Made by a program: the position numbers and the translations under genes
Notes under the pieces: model-generated
Told to the model about the DNA's origin: nothing
The model's database searches: none
What the model saw: only the letters and a program-made list of their open reading frames with translations
NCBI RefSeq assembly: GCF_003363135.1
Contig: NZ_QRBB01000001.1
Coordinates: forward strand, 1,772,501-1,836,500
DNA length: 64,000 nucleotides
Reading direction: 5' to 3'
Source of the DNA: Alteriqipengyuania lutimaris
GTDB taxonomy: Bacteria; Pseudomonadota; Alphaproteobacteria; Sphingomonadales; Sphingomonadaceae
In this document: one piece after another, positions 1 through 8,967 of the stretch
Position numbering within the stretch: position 1 is the first letter of the stretch
How the letters are laid out: each line of letters starts with the position of its first letter

Positions 1-992
1 ACTGCATCACGCTGCACACGCCGCTGACCGACGAGACGCGCAATATCCTCAGCCGCGAAAATCTCGAGAAGACCAAGAAGGGCGTGCGGATCGTCAATTG
101 CGCGCGCGGCGGGCTGGTCGACGAGGAGGCGCTGGCCGACCTGCTCGAAAGCGGGCATATCGCAGGTGCCGCGCTTGACGTGTTTCAGACCGAACCGGCG
201 AAGGAGAGCCCGCTCTTCGGCAAGCCCGGCTTCATCTGCACCCCGCATCTCGGCGCCTCAACGCGCGAGGCGCAGGAGAACGTCGCGCTGCAGGTTGCCG
301 AACAGCTGAGCGATTTCCTGCTCACCGGCGCCGTCACCAATGCGCTCAACATGCCCAGCCTCAGCGCGGAGGAAGCGCCGCGTCTGAAGCCCTACATGCA
401 GCTCGCCGAAAGCCTTGGCTCGCTGGTCGGCCAGCTCGCGCATGGCAGCCTACCGAGCATCTCGATCGAGCTGGAAGGCGATGCGGCGGAGCTCAATCCC
501 AAGCCGATCACCGGCGCGGTGCTGGCGGGGCTGATGCGCCGCTATTCGCAGAGCGTGAACATGATCAATGCGCCGTACCTCGCCAAGGATCGCGGCATCG
601 AAGTGCGCGAGATCCGCAACAGCCGCGAGGGTACGTACCAGACGCTGATCCGCGTGACGGTTGATACCGATGCGGGCAAGCGTTCGGTCGCTGGGACCTT
701 GTTCGGCAAGGAAGCGCCGCGCCTGGTCGAGATTTTCGGCATCGGGATTGAGGCCAGCCTCGAAGGGCACATGCTCTATGTTGTCAACGACGACGCGCCC
801 GGCTTCATCGGCCGGATCGGCTCGCTGCTGGGCAGCCGGGGCATCAATATCGGCACCTTCAACCTCGGCCGCCGGAGCGCGGGGGGCGAGGCGGTGCTGC
901 TGCTCAGTCTCGATGCGCCGATCGACGACGACCTGATCGCCGAGGCCGAGGCTCTGGAAGGGGTGCGGACGGTCAAGGCGCTGAGTTTCTAG
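1..992 (+). CDS. serA: D-3-phosphoglycerate dehydrogenase, C-terminal part (cut by window start)
   Basis: Oxidises 3-phosphoglycerate to 3-phosphohydroxypyruvate with NAD+, the first step of cytosolic serine synthesis. The reading frame is open from base 3, so the N-terminus lies outside the window. Visible parts: the end of the NAD-binding/catalytic core with NCARGGLVDE and TPHLGAST (the His is the usual catalytic base), the intervening ASB-type regulatory domain, and a C-terminal ACT domain (DDAPGFIGRIGSLLGSRGIN) expected to bind serine for feedback inhibition, so this is the long form of SerA. It is followed by a REP block and then hisZ on the same strand; serA-hisZ-purA proximity is common in sphingomonads. 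Confidence 0.96.
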   Translation, partial: CITLHTPLTDETRNILSRENLEKTKKGVRIVNCARGGLVDEEALADLLESGHIAGAALDVFQTEPAKESPLFGKPGFICTPHLGASTREAQENVALQVAEQLSDFLLTGAVTNALNMPSLSAEEAPRLKPYMQLAESLGSLVGQLAHGSLPSISIELEGDAAELNPKPITGAVLAGLMRRYSQSVNMINAPYLAKDRGIEVREIRNSREGTYQTLIRVTVDTDAGKRSVAGTLFGKEAPRLVEIFGIGIEASLEGHMLYVVNDDAPGFIGRIGSLLGSRGINIGTFNLGRRSAGGEAVLLLSLDAPIDDDLIAEAEALEGVRTVKALSF

Positions 993-1008
993 CGCCCCCA
1001 TAACGCCC

Positions 1009-1124
1009 CCGCTCATGCTGAGCTTGTCGGACTCGAAGAGGGCCTTGGCCAACCGTCGCTTTTTCTTCTACCGGCGCAACGGACCGGAAGAAGTACAGCC
1101 CTTCGACAGGCTCGGGGCGAGCGG
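1009..1124. repeat. REP-type inverted repeat, CTGAGCxTGTCG family, copy 1
   Basis: The arms at 1009-1029 and 1104-1124 are inverted copies of about 21 nt with about five mismatches, built around CTGAGCTTGTCG and its complement. They fill most of the serA-hisZ gap. A better-conserved copy lies at 35796-35863. Such intergenic palindromes are typical dispersed REP elements; no function is shown. Confidence 0.7.
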
Positions 1125-1140
1125 AGTTTAGAACAAAGCC

Positions 1141-2241
1141 ATGACCGACGACCTGCTGCCCGAAGGGCTGGCCGACAACCTGCCCGCGCAGTCCGCGCTG
1201 CTGACCCGTGCCATGCGCGCCGCGCTCGATGCGATGGACGCGCATGGCTACGACCGGGTCAGCCCGCCGCTGATCGAGTTCGAACGCTCGCTCGCGCGGC
1301 GGATGGACGGGTTGCAGACCCGCGCCATGTTCCGCTTCGTCGATCCGGCGAGCCTGCGCACGCTGGCGCTGCGGTCCGACATCACGCCGCAGATCGGGCG
1401 CATCGCCGCGACCGCGCTGGCCGACCGGGCGCGCCCCTTGCGCCTGTGCTACGCAGGCGAGGTCACGCGCATCGCCGCCGACCAGCTCGACCCCGTGCGC
1501 CAGCGCCTGCAGGTGGGCGCGGAGTTGATCGGGGCGGACAGCGTCGCCGCCGCGAGCGAGGTGGTGCTGATGGCGATCGAGGCGCTGGAGGCCGTGGGCG
1601 TGGGTGAGCTGTCGGTCGACTTCACGCTGCCCGACCTCGTCTCGACGCTGGCACAGGGAGCTTTTCCGCTGTCGGCCGAGCAGGCAGAGACCGTGCGGCG
1701 CGAACTCGATACCAAGGATGCCGGCGGGCTGAAGGCGGCGGGTGGCGAGGCCTTCCTGCCGCTGATCCATGCCGCCGGGCCGTTCGAGGATGCGCTGGCG
1801 AAGCTGCGCGCGGTGGACGCGGGCGGCGCGCTCGAAAGCCGGATCGCGGGGCTGGAGCAGATCGCGCAGGCCGTGGGCACTCGCGCACGTATCACGCTCG
1901 ACCCGACCGAGCGGCATGGCTTCGAATACCAGAGCTGGTTCGGCTTCACCGTCTATGCGGGTGGCTCGCGCCGGGCCTTGGGGCGGGGCGGGACCTACTG
2001 CATCCAGGGGTCGAACGAAGTCGCGACCGGATTCTCGATCTATCTCGGCAATGCGCTGCCGCTGCTTGGACAGGAGGAGGAGCGGTCGATGCTGTTTCTG
2101 CCGGCGGACCACGATCGCGCGGTGGCGCGGGAATTGCGCGCGCAGGGCTGGCGGACCGTTGCGGCGCTATCCGACAGCGACGATCCGCAGGCGCTGGGTT
2201 GCACGCACCGCCTCGAAGGCGAGGCCCCCCGGCCGCTCTAG
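1141..2241 (+). CDS. hisZ: ATP phosphoribosyltransferase regulatory subunit HisZ
   Basis: A class II aminoacyl-tRNA-synthetase-like protein without charging activity that forms a hetero-octamer with short-form HisG to make and regulate the first histidine-pathway enzyme. The 366-residue product has the HisRS-like motif 2 region (MFRFVDPASLRTLALRSDIT) and a late GGRY-like segment (ALGRGGTY). It starts with ATG 12 nt after the REP block that follows serA. Its TAG stop shares the palindrome CTAG with the stop of the convergent DUF5694 gene, so the two genes overlap by 4 nt. hisG is not in the window, but HisZ implies a short-form HisG elsewhere. Confidence 0.93.
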   Translation: MTDDLLPEGLADNLPAQSALLTRAMRAALDAMDAHGYDRVSPPLIEFERSLARRMDGLQTRAMFRFVDPASLRTLALRSDITPQIGRIAATALADRARPLRLCYAGEVTRIAADQLDPVRQRLQVGAELIGADSVAAASEVVLMAIEALEAVGVGELSVDFTLPDLVSTLAQGAFPLSAEQAETVRRELDTKDAGGLKAAGGEAFLPLIHAAGPFEDALAKLRAVDAGGALESRIAGLEQIAQAVGTRARITLDPTERHGFEYQSWFGFTVYAGGSRRALGRGGTYCIQGSNEVATGFSIYLGNALPLLGQEEERSMLFLPADHDRAVARELRAQGWRTVAALSDSDDPQALGCTHRLEGEAPRPL

Positions 2242-3326
2242 TCGTCGGCCAGCACGGCCTGCGTATCGGCCAGCGCGATATTGCTCATCATGCCCAGGTA
2301 GCGGTCGTAATAAGGCTTGTGCGACACGCCCACGATCGCAAGCGTGCGCGTATTCGCACCGATCACCTGGCGGATATTGGCGACCATCCGAAGGTTTCGC
2401 GTTTCCCAATATGCGAGGTAGGACTGGCCGGTATTGCCGGGCGTGTCCGCTCCCGCCGCCGCGCCGAAATCGCCTGCCATCGCCAGCTGCAGCGAGACGG
2501 CCGAATTCAGCCGACGATACCACTCGAGCACGGAGAGCGACCCGGCAGTCAACTCTTCGTTCCACGCGTCGTACTCGGCGATCCGCCGCTGCGTCGCCGC
2601 GTTGTCCCAGATCGCCCGGAGCTCTTTTTCGTACACTTCGGGGTCGGCAGGCGAGCTGCCGCTGGCCTCGTCGTCGACGCGGTAAACCCGATCGAGCCCG
2701 AGACGCCCGGCGAGCCGCACCCCGATGATCACGTTCTCGTTCTGCTTGCGGTCGTACACATCGAGGTAGGCAAGCAGCTCGCCCGGGAGGTCGGCACCCG
2801 CCGTACGGTTCGCTTCGGGTAGGCGCAGCCACTGGACCAGCGCGGACTCGGGCTCTCCCATGGCGAGGAAGAGGCCGACGAGGTGACGACGTTCCGATAT
2901 GCTGCGATCCTGCCCGGGTTTGGCCAGCAGCGCCTTCGCCTCGGCAGTCGCCTGCGCGCCCGTGATGGAGAGCGCTGCGCGTGCCGGGTCTGTATCGGGA
3001 CAATACGTATCGAAGGTATCGACGTCGTATTCGCGCAGGTAATCGCACTGCGGCCCTGCGATTCCTTCGATCGCGATCGCTTCGGGTGCCCATTCCTCGA
3101 GCTTCTCGAGCAGGGGATCGAAGGATGCGTTCGGGAAATCGTCGGGCAGCGAGGACAGGTGCGAAGTGCCCAGAACCAGCACCGGGTTATGGTGCCCGCG
3201 TGCCTGCGCCATGTCATCCACGATCTCTACAAGATCATCGTGCAAATCTTGTGGCGGTTCAGCGGGGGGGACCGATCCGGCGGCTTGAGAAAGCAAGGTG
3301 AAGGCAAGCAAAAGCGACACGGGCAA
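2238..3326 (-). CDS. DUF5694 domain-containing exported protein
   Basis: A 362-residue protein with an N-terminal signal peptide (hydrophobic MPVSLLLAFTLLSQAAGS). The mature part begins near a VLVLGTSHLSSLP segment resembling the HLS-containing opening of DUF5694 and loosely that of TraB/GumN-type families. No catalytic function is established for the family. It also carries a late VGVSHKPYYD motif, so conserved His residues occur at both ends of the domain, compatible with (not proof of) a metal-dependent activity. It sits between hisZ and purA together with the aldo/keto reductase, as an apparent two-gene insertion into that block. Family assignment is from memory of sequence style. Confidence 0.72.
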   Translation of the reverse strand: MPVSLLLAFTLLSQAAGSVPPAEPPQDLHDDLVEIVDDMAQARGHHNPVLVLGTSHLSSLPDDFPNASFDPLLEKLEEWAPEAIAIEGIAGPQCDYLREYDVDTFDTYCPDTDPARAALSITGAQATAEAKALLAKPGQDRSISERRHLVGLFLAMGEPESALVQWLRLPEANRTAGADLPGELLAYLDVYDRKQNENVIIGVRLAGRLGLDRVYRVDDEASGSSPADPEVYEKELRAIWDNAATQRRIAEYDAWNEELTAGSLSVLEWYRRLNSAVSLQLAMAGDFGAAAGADTPGNTGQSYLAYWETRNLRMVANIRQVIGANTRTLAIVGVSHKPYYDRYLGMMSNIALADTQAVLADD

Positions 3327-3378
3327 TCTCCCCTGAGAAGACCGCCCGTGTGCTATAGCAATGTAATACAGTCAAGCA

Positions 3379-4212
3379 CTAGTCGTTGAAATTGCCCGGT
3401 TCAGGCCCCATCCGGCCGTCTTCCGTATCGAGCGCGTCGATCTTGGCCATCTGCTCGTCGGTCAGCTCGAACCGCCGCGCGCGGAAATTGGCCTCGATAT
3501 GGTCCTTGCTCGACGCCTTGGGGATGGTCGAGAGGCCGTGCTGGATGTGCCAGCGCACGACCACCGCCGCGGCGGGCTGCTCGATCTCGTCGGCGATCTC
3601 CTTGACCGCGCCCGCGTCGAGCGCCTTTGCCTGGCCGAGCGGCGACCAGCTCTGCGTGATGATGCCCATCTCCTTGTGCACCTTGCGCATGGCGCGCTGC
3701 TGGAAGCCGGGGTGCAGTTCGATCTGGTTGATCGCGGGCACCTCGCCCGTTTCGTCGACGATCCGCTTCAGGTCCTCCTCGCGGAAATTGGACACGCCGA
3801 TCGACTTTGCCTTACCGTCCTTGCGCAGCTGGACGAGCGCTTTCCAGGTGTCGACGAACAGGCCCTTTTCGGGGCAGGGCCAATGGATCAGCAGCATGTC
3901 GACATGGTCGCGGCCCAGCCTCTCGAGGCTCTTGTCGGCCGCTTTCATGGTCCGGTCGTACCCTTGGCTCTCGTTCCAGATCTTGGTCTGGAGGAAGATG
4001 TCGGACCACTCGCCGATGCCTTCGCCCACGCCCTTCTCGTTCTTGTAGATGGCGGCGGTGTCGACCAGCCAGTACCCGGTCTCGATCGCGGTGCTGACGG
4101 CCTTGGCGGCCTCGTCTTCCGGGATCTGCCAGGTGCCGAAGCCCAGCTGCGGGATCTGGCGGCCGTCGTTGAGGGTAAGCGTTGGATAGTCGGTACGGTT
4201 CGATGTGACCAT
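3379..4212 (-). CDS. Aldo/keto reductase (2,5-diketo-gluconate reductase type)
   Basis: An NADPH-dependent cytosolic oxidoreductase with a TIM-barrel fold, reducing aldehydes or ketones to alcohols. The AKR tetrad is complete: D51 (in WLVDTA), Y56, K77 (LQTKIWNE) and H110 (LLIHWP). The family signatures GTWQIP and IGVSNF are also present. The frame extends to an ATG at 4248, but I chose the ATG at 4212 because it is preceded by AAAGGA at good distance, whereas the upstream ATG has no ribosome site. Length is 277 residues, normal for the group. The substrate cannot be told; neighbours do not form an obvious pathway with it. Confidence 0.9.
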   Translation of the reverse strand: MVTSNRTDYPTLTLNDGRQIPQLGFGTWQIPEDEAAKAVSTAIETGYWLVDTAAIYKNEKGVGEGIGEWSDIFLQTKIWNESQGYDRTMKAADKSLERLGRDHVDMLLIHWPCPEKGLFVDTWKALVQLRKDGKAKSIGVSNFREEDLKRIVDETGEVPAINQIELHPGFQQRAMRKVHKEMGIITQSWSPLGQAKALDAGAVKEIADEIEQPAAAVVVRWHIQHGLSTIPKASSKDHIEANFRARRFELTDEQMAKIDALDTEDGRMGPEPGNFND

Positions 4213-4299
4213 GTGTTCGATTTCCTTTCTTTCATGCTTAACGGACATGAAAGGCGAAATGTCCCGTCAAAATCAATGGTGGCTCCCGATAAGCCGTTT

Positions 4300-4325
4300 C
4301 CTATGGGCATCGCCCATGCCATAGG
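4300..4325. promoter_or_regulatory. Bulged inverted repeat upstream of purA
   Basis: CCTATGG at 4300-4306 is mirrored by CCATAGG at 4319-4325, with additional GCAT/ATG pairing inside. It lies about 118 nt before the purA start and could be an operator or leader hairpin. No binding factor is recognised. Confidence 0.35.
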
Positions 4326-4442
4326 CCCGCGCTTGTGCTCCGCCGTCTTCGGACCACCCGTATTTCGATCCCTGGACCGGGTGCCAGGTGTGTCGGTCCG
4401 GCGACCGGGCGGCGCGAGCGAGCCATCGAAGGAGTGTGAGGT

Positions 4443-5732
4443 TTGGCCAACGTAACCGTGATCGGCGCCCAGTGGGGGGACGAGGGCAAGGGCAAGATCG
4501 TCGACTGGCTGGCCAGCCGCGCCGATGCCGTGGTGCGTTTCCAGGGCGGACACAATGCCGGCCACACGCTGGTGGTCGACGGCACGACCTACAAGATTTC
4601 GCTCGTCCCCAGCGGCATCGTGACCGGCACGCTCTCGCTGATCGGCAACGGCGTCGTGCTCGACCCGTGGGCGCTCAAGGCGGAGATCGAGAAGCTGGAA
4701 GGGCAGGGCGTGAAGGTCACCCCCGACAATTTCGCGGTGGCCGACAACTGCCCGCTGATCCTGCCGCTCCACCGCGACCTCGATGGCCTGCGCGAAACCG
4801 CGGCGGGGCAGGGCAAGATCGGCACCACCGGGCGCGGGATCGGCCCGGCTTACGAAGACAAGGTCGGCCGCCGCGCGATCCGCGTGTGCGACCTCGCGCA
4901 TCTCGACGAGATCGAGCCGCAGCTTGATCGCCTGTGCGCGCATCACGACGCGCTGCGCGCGGGCTTCGACGAAGCGCCGATCGACCGCGAAACGCTGATC
5001 GCGGACCTGAAGGAGATCGCGCCCTTCGTGCTGCAATTCGCGCAGCCGGTGTGGAAGCGCCTCAAGAAAGTGCGCAAGGCGGGCGCGCGGATCCTGTTCG
5101 AAGGGGCGCAGGGTGTGCTGCTCGACGTCGATCACGGCACCTATCCCTTCGTCACCAGCTCCAACACGGTCAGCGGTACGGCGGCGAGCGGCAGCGGGCT
5201 CGGCCCCAATGCGACCGGTTTCGTGCTCGGCATCGTCAAGGCCTACACCACGCGCGTGGGCTCCGGCCCGTTCCCGACCGAGCTGACCGACGAGATCGGG
5301 CGCGGGCTGGGCGAGCGCGGGCACGAGTTCGGCGTGGTCACGGGGCGCAAGCGCCGCGTGGGCTGGTTCGACGCGGTGCTGGTGCGCCAGACCTGCGCGA
5401 TCAGCGGTGTGACCGGCATCGCGCTGACCAAGATCGACGTGCTCGACAAGATGGAGAAGGTGAAGATCTGCACCGGCTATCGCATCGACGGGCGGATCTA
5501 CGACTACCTGCCGAGCCACGCGGGCAGCCAGGCGCGGTGCGAGCCGATCTACGAAGAGATGGAAGGCTGGGACGAGAGCACGGCGGGCGCGCGCAGCTGG
5601 GCCGACCTCCCGGCCAATGCGATCAAGTATATCCAGCGCATCCAGGAACTGATCGAGTGCCCGGTGGCGCTCGTTTCGACCAGCCCGGAACGCGAGGACA
5701 CGATCCTCGTGCGCGATCCCTTCGAGGACTGA
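4443..5732 (+). CDS. purA: Adenylosuccinate synthetase
   Basis: Condenses IMP with aspartate using GTP to give adenylosuccinate, the first committed step of AMP synthesis. The 429-residue product has the GTP-binding GDEGKGK loop at residues 12-18 with catalytic D13, and catalytic H41 in [21 protein letters not shown] follows. The start is a TTG codon, chosen because AAGGAG stands 8-9 nt upstream and the conserved N-terminus [17 protein letters not shown] begins right there. A hairpin without a T-run follows the gene. Confidence 0.97.
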   Translation: MANVTVIGAQWGDEGKGKIVDWLASRADAVVRFQGGHNAGHTLVVDGTTYKISLVPSGIVTGTLSLIGNGVVLDPWALKAEIEKLEGQGVKVTPDNFAVADNCPLILPLHRDLDGLRETAAGQGKIGTTGRGIGPAYEDKVGRRAIRVCDLAHLDEIEPQLDRLCAHHDALRAGFDEAPIDRETLIADLKEIAPFVLQFAQPVWKRLKKVRKAGARILFEGAQGVLLDVDHGTYPFVTSSNTVSGTAASGSGLGPNATGFVLGIVKAYTTRVGSGPFPTELTDEIGRGLGERGHEFGVVTGRKRRVGWFDAVLVRQTCAISGVTGIALTKIDVLDKMEKVKICTGYRIDGRIYDYLPSHAGSQARCEPIYEEMEGWDESTAGARSWADLPANAIKYIQRIQELIECPVALVSTSPEREDTILVRDPFED

Positions 5733-5742
5733 TACGCCGGAA

Positions 5743-5784
5743 AAGCGCGGTGCCGGCCCGCCCGGCGCACTGCGGGCCGCGCTT
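5743..5784 (+). terminator. Weak hairpin after purA
   Basis: AAGCGCGG (5743-5750) pairs with CCGCGCTT (5777-5784), with further GC pairing inside the loop. There is no T-tract, so intrinsic termination is uncertain. Confidence 0.3.
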
Positions 5785-5806
5785 GATCCATAATGGAGGC
5801 GATTGA

Positions 5807-5857
5807 CTTATTCCCTCTTTGTTCTCATGACTTGGTCTGGAACAAAGAGGGAATAAG
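5807..5857. promoter_or_regulatory. Perfect 18-bp inverted repeat with near-SOS-box arms, covering the ribosome site of the next gene
   Basis: The arms at 5807-5824 (CTTATTCCCTCTTTGTTC) and 5840-5857 are perfect inverted copies separated by 15 nt. Each arm contains ATTC-N7-GTTC (5810-5824, and its complement 5840-5854), one base from the alphaproteobacterial LexA box GTTC-N7-GTTC. The right arm includes GAGGGA, the only plausible ribosome site for the gene at 5860, and ends 2 nt before its ATG. Confidence 0.75.
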
Positions 5858-5859
5858 AA

Positions 5860-6903
5860 ATGCTCCAGGCCGAGTCGCGCGCTGCCGAACCGCTCCACAC
5901 CGATCCCCATGGTGCCGGTCCGCAATATGGCACCCGCTGCGACGCGGTGGGCCTGCCGGTGGCGATCTCGCTGTTCGCCGACCGCCGCGATACGCGTGCG
6001 GCGATGTGCGCCGACGCAACGCTGGCGGGGCTTCGCATTGCGCAGGACGAGGGGCTGGCCGGGCTCGAGGGCGGGCCCGAAGATAGGCGGGTGCTCGCCC
6101 TCGGCGATATCATCGCGGTCGATGCGCCCGCCAGCGACGCGCCCACGCTCGCGATGCTGGGGCGCCTCGCCGAACGGGTGGCGCGCTCGGGCGCGCGGCT
6201 GATCGTGTCGACCACCATCGGCGCGCTCGAATCCGTGATGATCGCGGCGCAGGCGGCCGATCCGGTTTTGATGGTCGAGCCGGGCCGGGCGGAGCGGCTG
6301 GTCGCTTTCGGCGAAGCGCTGGCCGACATGATCGATGGCCGGGTCCGCGAGATGTGCGAGGAGGACCGGCTCACGGTCATGCGCCTCGTCGAACGCGTGA
6401 CGTCGCTGGCCGAGAAGCTCGACGGGCTGGTGGGCGACGACGTGCCGCGCGACGGCAGCAGCGCGTTCGCCTTCGGAACGGGCGAGCAGGGCATGGGCGC
6501 GCTGCGCGAGCACAAGCAGGGCGAGCGTAGGCCGGGCGGGGGCGGTGCGCCGGGCCTGCCCGATCCGCGCCGGGTACGCGCCACGATCCGCAAGCGGCAA
6601 TTGCGCGCGCGCTTCCTCGAATCCTCGCTCTTCGCGGACCCGGCGTGGGACATCCTGCTCGACCTGACCGCCGCGCGGGCCGAGGGCCGCCGTGTCTCGG
6701 TCACATCGCTGTGTATCGCCAGCGGCGTGCCGCCGACCACCGCGCTGCGCTGGATCGCGCTGATGACCGATCAGGGCCTGCTTCGGCGCGAGCAGGACGT
6801 GGCCGACCGGCGACGCGCCTATATCGGCCTGACCGACGAGGCGGTCGAAGCGATGGCGCGGTATTTCGACGCGACGGGAAGCTGCGACTGCGCAGGCATC
6901 TGA
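5860..6903 (+). CDS. Winged-helix (MarR-like) DNA-binding regulator with an N-terminal receiver-like domain
   Basis: A 347-residue protein. The N-terminal roughly 130 residues look like a degenerate receiver-type alpha/beta fold (VAISLFADRR, VLALGDIIAVD, GARLIVSTTIG). Then come a charged helical stretch of about 40 residues likely to be a coiled coil, a Gly/Pro-rich linker and a C-terminal winged helix (about 245-340; VSVTSLCIASGVPPTTALR as helix-turn-helix, then a DRRRAYIGLTDEA wing as in MarR proteins). It is probably a transcription regulator. The start codon lies just after the 5807-5857 palindrome, which could be its own operator or a LexA target. Target genes are unknown. Confidence 0.75.
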   Translation: MLQAESRAAEPLHTDPHGAGPQYGTRCDAVGLPVAISLFADRRDTRAAMCADATLAGLRIAQDEGLAGLEGGPEDRRVLALGDIIAVDAPASDAPTLAMLGRLAERVARSGARLIVSTTIGALESVMIAAQAADPVLMVEPGRAERLVAFGEALADMIDGRVREMCEEDRLTVMRLVERVTSLAEKLDGLVGDDVPRDGSSAFAFGTGEQGMGALREHKQGERRPGGGGAPGLPDPRRVRATIRKRQLRARFLESSLFADPAWDILLDLTAARAEGRRVSVTSLCIASGVPPTTALRWIALMTDQGLLRREQDVADRRRAYIGLTDEAVEAMARYFDATGSCDCAGI

Positions 6904-6919
6904 GGCCCTGCGCGCTTGT

Positions 6920-7696
6920 TCAGGCGCGTTCGAGGATGACCGCGAAGCCGTCTTCGGGCATATCGGGCGCGTTTTCGAGCGGACGCCGCACGGCATCGGC
7001 GCGCGCGCGGGCGAGGATTTCAGGGGCGATGTCGGCGGCGTGGTAGATCGTGTCGGCCTCGCCCAGCCAGCGGGCCTGGCGCAGCGTGAGGTCTTCCGGG
7101 TCGTCGCTGCGCAAAACGACGGTCTCGATCCGGGCGGATGATTTCGCAGCCGGATCGGCAAGCCACTGCTCGACCCGATCGGCCGATGTGTCGCCCAGAA
7201 CGTCGAGCGTGCCGCCACTGCGCAATGCCGCGTCCACCGCGCGGCGACGCGCGTCGCCATCGGGCAGCGCGCCGCGCAAGGCATCCCGCCCCGCGGCAAG
7301 CTTGCGCGCCAGTTCGCCGAGGCGCTGCGGCAGCACCGCTTCCAGCCGCAGGCGGACATGCTTGGCGAGCCCCGCCGAAGCGCCGCCGGTGCCGATCGCG
7401 ATCAGCAGCGGATCGCGATCGAGAATGCTCGGCGTGGTGAAATCGCACAGGTCCGGCTTGTCCGCCACATTGACCAGCAGACCCTTGGCCTTGAGGTTCT
7501 GGCGCACGGCCGCCGCCTCGCGCTCGTCCTCCAGCGCCACGAAGGCGAGTGCTGCGTGATGCGCTTCGGTCTCGGCGCAGGGAATGGCCCCCGCGCGCTC
7601 CACCAGCCGCCGCTTGGCCGCCGCCATCTCGCCGTCGCCGACCACCACGATCCGCGTCCCCGCGACCTTGTGGAACAGCGGCAGCGTCGCGATCAT
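6920..7696 (-). CDS. Precorrin-2 dehydrogenase / sirohydrochlorin ferrochelatase (Met8/CysG-N type)
   Basis: NAD-dependent oxidation of precorrin-2 and iron insertion to give siroheme, the cofactor of sulfite/nitrite reductases. The 258-residue product has the Rossmann segment VVVGDGEMAAAKRR (18-30) and the CysG-N core GTGGASAGLAKHVRLRLEAVLP (103-124, quoted in parts: GTGGASAG, LRLEAVLP). Residues about 198-233 (DDPEDLTLRQARW... IAPEILARARADA) match the opening of the uroporphyrinogen-III methyltransferase domain of full CysG, but that domain then stops, so the protein seems to carry a truncated remnant. The ATG at 7696 overlaps the lysA stop as ATGA, indicating translational coupling; longer upstream starts read into lysA. 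Confidence 0.85.
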   Translation of the reverse strand: MIATLPLFHKVAGTRIVVVGDGEMAAAKRRLVERAGAIPCAETEAHHAALAFVALEDEREAAAVRQNLKAKGLLVNVADKPDLCDFTTPSILDRDPLLIAIGTGGASAGLAKHVRLRLEAVLPQRLGELARKLAAGRDALRGALPDGDARRRAVDAALRSGGTLDVLGDTSADRVEQWLADPAAKSSARIETVVLRSDDPEDLTLRQARWLGEADTIYHAADIAPEILARARADAVRRPLENAPDMPEDGFAVILERA

Positions 7697-8952
7697 GCGA
7701 ACCAGTCCGGCAGGCGCTCGGCATCCATGATCGCGCCCGCGTCGATCCGGTTGGCGACCACCGCGAACTTGTCGCCGCTGACCAGCACTTCGGGCACGAA
7801 ACCGCGCGAATTGTACGACGATGCCATCGTTGCGCCATAGGCGCCGGCGGTGCGGAACACCGCGAGGTCGCCTGCGACGAGGGCAGGGCAATCGCGGTTG
7901 GTGGCGAAAGTGTCGCCCGACTCGCAGATCGGTCCGACGATATTGGCGGTGGTGCGCTCGCTCGTCTCCGCCACCGCTTCGAAATCGTGCCACGCACCAT
8001 AGAGCGCAGGGCGCGCAAGGTCGTTCATCGCGGCATCGACGATAACGAAGGGGGCGGAGAGACCTGCCTTCACGCGGATCACGCGCGTCAGTAGCACGCC
8101 CGCATTGCCCGCGATCACGCGCCCCGGCTCGAACACCAGCTGCACGCCCCAGTCCTTGGTGACCCGCGCGACCATCGCTCCGTATTCGGCGGGGCTGGGG
8201 TAGGTCTCGCCCGCCTTGTAGGCCACGCCGAGGCCGCCGCCGAGATCGACGCGGCCGATCGTGTGGCCGTCGGCGCGCAGATCGGCGAGCAGCACGCCGA
8301 TCTTCTCAAACGCCGCCTCGAGCGGGTCGAGCGTGGCAAGCTGGCTGCCGATGTGGATCGCGAGGCCATGCAGCGCGAGCCCATCGAGCGCGGCGAGTTC
8401 GCGGAAGACTTCGCGCGCCTGGTGCAGCGGCACGCCGAACTTGTTTTCCGCCTTGCCCGTGCTGATCTTCTCGTGCGTACCCGCATCGACATCGGGGTTG
8501 ATCCGCAGGGCGGCGCGCGCCTGTTCGCCGCGCGCCGCCGCCAGCTGCGCCAGCTCCCTGCCTTCCTCGCGCGATTCGATGTTGAACTGCGCGATCCCGG
8601 TGTCGAGCCCCAGCTCCAGCTCGGCGCGGGTCTTGCCCACGCCCGAGAAGATGATCGTGTCGGGCGCCATCCCTGCGGCCAGCGCGCGGCGCAGTTCCCC
8701 GCCCGAGACCACGTCGGCGCCGAAGCCTTCGCCCTGCAGCACGCGCAGCACCGCGAGGTTCGGATTGGCCTTCACCGCGAAGACGGTGAGCGGGTTGTCG
8801 AGCGCGCTCAATGCGTCGCGAAACACCCTGGCATGGCGCTGCAGCGTCGTCTGCGAATAGACGTAGACCGGCGTGCCGACCGCCTCGGCAATCGCGGGCA
8901 GCGGAACCTGCTCGGCATGCAGGATGCCGTCGATAGTCGTGAAATGATCCAT
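7693..8952 (-). CDS. lysA: Diaminopimelate decarboxylase
   Basis: A PLP enzyme that decarboxylates meso-diaminopimelate to L-lysine, the last step of the pathway. In the 419-residue sequence K61 of FAVKANPN forms the Schiff base. The HIGSQ segment and GGGLGV phosphate-binding loop follow, and the GPICESGD motif near the C-terminus supplies the active-site Cys across the dimer. A small lipoprotein gene lies 15 nt upstream and the siroheme gene overlaps the stop, giving an apparent argH-lipoprotein-lysA-siroheme operon on this strand. Confidence 0.96.
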   Translation of the reverse strand: MDHFTTIDGILHAEQVPLPAIAEAVGTPVYVYSQTTLQRHARVFRDALSALDNPLTVFAVKANPNLAVLRVLQGEGFGADVVSGGELRRALAAGMAPDTIIFSGVGKTRAELELGLDTGIAQFNIESREEGRELAQLAAARGEQARAALRINPDVDAGTHEKISTGKAENKFGVPLHQAREVFRELAALDGLALHGLAIHIGSQLATLDPLEAAFEKIGVLLADLRADGHTIGRVDLGGGLGVAYKAGETYPSPAEYGAMVARVTKDWGVQLVFEPGRVIAGNAGVLLTRVIRVKAGLSAPFVIVDAAMNDLARPALYGAWHDFEAVAETSERTTANIVGPICESGDTFATNRDCPALVAGDLAVFRTAGAYGATMASSYNSRGFVPEVLVSGDKFAVVANRIDAGAIMDAERLPDWFA

Positions 8953-8967
8953 GGTTACTCGGGCGGC

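Noticed and set aside
3945..5519. A long frame opposite purA reaching into the aldo/keto reductase
   Set aside because: Composition is typical of antisense frames and it conflicts with two well-identified genes.
5740..5860. Palindrome 5807-5857 as an intrinsic terminator of purA
   Set aside because: There is no T-run after the right arm, and the arm abuts the next start codon, so a regulatory role for the downstream gene is more plausible.
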